Part shown: positions 1 through 7,770 of the stretch, piece by piece
How the letters are laid out: each line of letters opens with the position of its first letter
Position numbering within the stretch: the first letter of the stretch is position 1
Source of the DNA: Lonsdalea quercina subsp. quercina
Lineage (GTDB): Bacteria; Pseudomonadota; Gammaproteobacteria; Enterobacterales; Enterobacteriaceae
NCBI RefSeq assembly: GCF_000688655.1
Contig: NZ_JIBO01000018.1
Coordinates: 13,945 to 21,714 of the forward strand
DNA length: 7,770 nucleotides
Reading direction: 5' to 3'
Notes under the pieces: generated by a model
Database searches by the model: none
Told to the model about the DNA's origin: nothing
What the model saw: the letters and a program-made list of their open reading frames with translations, nothing else
Translations under genes and position numbers: made by a program

Positions 1-1012
1 TGAAAACCAACGCAGTATAAAAGAAACAGAAGAAGATGATTGCAGACGCATAGAGTAGCACATAAAGCGGTTGTCCAGGCTGCAGATACATCGAAATCGT
101 CGTTAGCCAGTTCCAACCGGTACCGCCCCCAAACCAAGATGCAATCGTAGCTGGGAACAGAATGATACTGGAAGCGAAGATTGCTGGGATAACCCCTGCC
201 ATATTCACTTTCAGCGGCAAATGCGTACTCTGTGCTGCATAAACACGACGGCCTTGCTGGCGTTTTGCATAGTTAACGACGATTCGACGTTGACCACGTT
301 CAACGAATACAACAAAGAACGTCACTGCAAACACTAAAACTGCAACCAACAGCAACAGGAGGAAGTGCAGGTCGCCTTGCCGAGCTTGCTCGATAGTATG
401 CGCGATAGCAGGAGGAAGCCCTGCGACGATACCAGCGAAGATTATGATTGAAATACCGTTTCCGATACCACGCTCAGTAATCTGTTCACCAAGCCACATC
501 AGGAACATCGTCCCGGTAACTAAGCTGACAACAGCCGTAAAATAGAAAGCGAAGCCTGGATTAATGACCAGTCCTTGCATTCCAGGCATATTCGGCAAAC
601 CGGTAGCAATACCGATAGACTGAAAAATACCTAGCACCAGCGTACCATAACGGGTGTACTGGCTGATTTTACGTCGCCCAGCCTCCCCTTCTTTCTTTAT
701 TTCCGCTAACGCAGGATGAACCACCGTCAGCAACTGGATAATAATGGATGCCGAAATATACGGCATAATACCCAGCGCAAAGATCGAAGCGCGACTGAGG
801 GCACCACCAGAGAACATGTTAAACATTTCAATGATGGTGCCACGCTGTTGCTCGAGCAATTTGGCAAGCACAGTGGCATCAATACCAGGAATGGGAATGA
901 AAGAGCCAATACGGAAAACAATCAACGCACCGATTACAAACAACAGTCTGCGTTTCAGCTCGCCAACCCCGCCTTTAGCACTTTGAAAATCTAATCCTGG
1001 TTGCTTAGCCAT
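1..1012 (-). CDS. secY: Protein translocase subunit SecY, 3' end cut by window edge
   Basis: SecY is the channel of the SecYEG translocon in the inner membrane. It passes unfolded preproteins to the periplasm with SecA and inserts membrane proteins co-translationally. The open frame from the ATG at 1012 runs without interruption to the window edge and gives residues 1-337 of a protein of about 443. It opens [15 protein letters not shown] and is nearly identical to the E. coli protein as I remember it. Eight hydrophobic segments are visible. Pore-ring isoleucines 82 and 86 are present, as is the plug region (about 60-73, [10 protein letters not shown]). The cytosolic stretch [18 protein letters not shown] belongs to the loop between TM6 and TM7. 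The C5 loop with the SecA-contacting arginine, TM9 and TM10 lie outside the window. It starts 7 bases after rplO, with its ribosome site (GAGGAA) inside the end of rplO, so it is probably translationally coupled. Confidence 0.98.
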   Translation of the reverse strand, partial: MAKQPGLDFQSAKGGVGELKRRLLFVIGALIVFRIGSFIPIPGIDATVLAKLLEQQRGTIIEMFNMFSGGALSRASIFALGIMPYISASIIIQLLTVVHPALAEIKKEGEAGRRKISQYTRYGTLVLGIFQSIGIATGLPNMPGMQGLVINPGFAFYFTAVVSLVTGTMFLMWLGEQITERGIGNGISIIIFAGIVAGLPPAIAHTIEQARQGDLHFLLLLLVAVLVFAVTFFVVFVERGQRRIVVNYAKRQQGRRVYAAQSTHLPLKVNMAGVIPAIFASSIILFPATIASWFGGGTGWNWLTTISMYLQPGQPLYVLLYASAIIFFCFFYTALVF

Positions 1013-1019
1013 CTGCTAC

Positions 1020-2153
<1,134 letters not shown>

Positions 2154-2158
2154 CTACC

Positions 2159-2521
<363 letters not shown>

Positions 2522-3055
2522 TTACTTCTTCTTAGCCTCTTTGGTACGCACGACTTCGTCGGCGTAACGGACACCCTTGCCTTTATAAGGCTCAGGACGA
2601 CGGTAAGCGCGCAGTTCTGCAGCAACCTGACCGATCAACTGCTTATCAGCGCCTTTCAGCACGATTTCAGTCTGAGTCGGACATTCGGCATTGATGCCTG
2701 CAGGCAGTTCGTGATCAACAGGGTGAGAAAAGCCCAGGGCCATATTCACCACATTGCCTTTCACGGCGGCACGATAACCTACACCTACCAGCTGCAGCTT
2801 CTTAGAGAAGCCTTCGGTAACACCGATAACCATGTTGTTTAACAGTGCACGAGTGGTCCCAGCCTGGGCCCAGCCGTTTGCAACACCTTCGCGCGGGGCG
2901 AAAGTCAGTGCATTGTCAGCCTGCTTAACTTCTACGGCGTCATGGATCTTACGACTCAGCTCGCCGTTTTTACCCTTAATCGAAATATCCTGACCGTTGA
3001 GTTTAACCTCTACGCCGGCAGGAATGACGACGGGTGCTTTTGCAACACGAGACAT
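2522..3055 (-). CDS. rplF: 50S ribosomal protein L6
   Basis: L6 sits near the factor-binding stalk of the large subunit and contacts the sarcin-ricin region of 23S rRNA. The 177-residue product shows the two tandem L6 folds, about 1-82 and 83-177, with the family signature [11 protein letters not shown] at 154-164 and the basic tail RTKEAKKK. It is the most divergent protein here relative to E. coli as remembered. Roughly seventeen changes fall in the N-terminal domain (for instance residues 23-25 DIS, and KIHDAV), while the last sixty residues are almost unchanged. The ribosome site is strong (GGGAGGA, in the 13-base gap after rpsH). Stop codon TAA. Confidence 0.99.
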   Translation of the reverse strand: MSRVAKAPVVIPAGVEVKLNGQDISIKGKNGELSRKIHDAVEVKQADNALTFAPREGVANGWAQAGTTRALLNNMVIGVTEGFSKKLQLVGVGYRAAVKGNVVNMALGFSHPVDHELPAGINAECPTQTEIVLKGADKQLIGQVAAELRAYRRPEPYKGKGVRYADEVVRTKEAKKK

Positions 3056-3068
3056 TCTTTCCTCCCGA

Positions 3069-3467
<399 letters not shown>

Positions 3468-3494
3468 TTACTCCCGTGATTCAATTGGTGACAA

Positions 3495-5077
<1,583 letters not shown>

Positions 5078-5119
5078 CTAATGTCAACTACTACTTTATA
5101 GGACCCAGAATAGGCCGTT

Positions 5120-5141
5120 AAAAAAGCCCCAAAATGAGGGC
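5120..5141 (-). terminator. Terminator-like hairpin at the 5' end of the spc transcript
   Basis: In the transcript strand, GCCCU (5141-5137) pairs with GGGGC (5130-5126), the last pair being U-G. The loop is CAUUUU, and six U follow directly (5125-5120). The shape is that of a weak intrinsic terminator. It begins at or within a base or two of the start expected from the spc promoter, so on that RNA it would be a 5'-terminal stem-loop rather than a normal terminator. For polymerase reading through from rpsQ it could be a second stop after the main terminator. The function is inference. Confidence 0.5.
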
Positions 5142-5146
5142 GCAGC

Positions 5147-5186
5147 ATTATAACACTGCTTCCTGACTATGGGTAGAAAAAATAAA
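5147..5186 (-). promoter_or_regulatory. spc operon promoter with upstream AT tract
   Basis: On the minus strand a perfect -10 box TATAAT (5152-5147) lies 17 bases after a weak -35 TACCCA (5175-5170). Upstream is TTTATTTTTTC (5186-5176), fitting an UP element bound by the alpha-subunit C-terminal domain. The stretch after the -10 box, GCTGCG, is GC-rich, as in promoters under stringent control by ppGpp and DksA. The expected start is near G5141. In E. coli the strong Pspc promoter stands at this point and, as I remember it, has the same -10 box and a similar AT tract. Strength and growth-rate control here are inferred from that likeness. Confidence 0.88.
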
Positions 5187-5209
5187 CGGCTCAAAGATTT
5201 GAGCCGTTT
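5177..5209 (-). terminator. Intrinsic terminator after rpsQ (end of S10 operon)
   Basis: The RNA has a perfect 12-base-pair stem, AAACGGCUCAAA (5209-5198) with UUUGAGCCGUUU (5195-5184), and a two-base loop UC; opening the inner pairs gives a more relaxed loop. An A and then six U (5182-5177) follow. It begins 26 bases after the rpsQ stop. It marks the end of the S10 operon, although some read-through into spc is plausible. Its U-tract DNA is also the AT tract of the spc promoter. Confidence 0.92.
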
Positions 5210-5234
5210 ATCGTTTTAGAGAACGCTCACTCTA

Positions 5235-7165
<1,931 letters not shown>

Positions 7166-7170
7166 CTACC

Positions 7171-7452
<282 letters not shown>

Positions 7453-7465
7453 TTATCCTCTAAAA

Positions 7466-7770
<305 letters not shown>

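Noticed and set aside
716..994. Overlapping plus- and minus-strand frames inside the secY region
   Set aside because: SecY reads without interruption from 1012 to the window edge in one frame with strong likeness to E. coli; the others are shadows.
5082..5087. TTGACA on the minus strand just before rplN, like a perfect -35 box
   Set aside because: No -10 box lies 16-18 bases downstream; the sequence there (TGATCC region) is already inside rplN. The true promoter with TATAAT is upstream at 5152-5147.

Overview
The window is a stretch of the S10-spc ribosomal protein gene cluster, lying entirely on the minus strand. Read in the direction of transcription (high to low coordinates) it holds the 3' part of rplB, then rpsS, rplV, rpsC, rplP, rpmC and rpsQ (the distal half of the S10 operon). 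A 169-base intergenic region follows, and then the spc operon: rplN, rplX, rplE, rpsN, rpsH, rplF, rplR, rpsE, rpmD, rplO and the first three quarters of secY. Gene order, protein lengths and residues match the gammaproteobacterial arrangement of Enterobacterales. Most proteins differ from the Escherichia coli K-12 versions, as I remember them, by only a few residues. L6, L15 and L18 differ more and look closer to the Yersinia/Serratia side of the order, so I read this as a non-Escherichia member of Enterobacterales without naming a genus.

Layout. Positions 7770-5235 carry the S10-operon genes with gaps of 1 to 17 bases and one TAATG overlap (rplP/rpmC). Positions 5234-5066 hold the S10 terminator, the spc promoter whose upstream AT tract is the terminator's own T-tract, and a small hairpin plus six U at the probable start of the spc transcript. 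Positions 5065-1 carry the spc genes with gaps of 3 to 33 bases. The S8 autoregulatory hairpin sits over the rplE start codon. Both ends of the window cut through genes: rplB lacks its N-terminal part and secY its last part. No stretch over 300 bases lacks a gene.

The ribosomal proteins serve both subunits: S3, S5, S8, S14, S17, S19 in the small one, and L2, L5, L6, L14, L15, L16, L18, L22, L24, L29, L30 in the large one. SecY is the channel of the Sec translocon and is co-expressed with them. S8 made from this operon is expected to repress it by binding the rplE start hairpin when 16S rRNA is limiting.

I looked for a novel system and do not see one. There are no mobile elements, CRISPR repeats, foreign genes, frameshifts or broken genes. 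The points worth a second look are small: the terminator/promoter overlap, the 5'-terminal hairpin of the spc transcript, repeated use of the stop codon as part of the next Shine-Dalgarno sequence, and an S5 protein without the usual last lysine.
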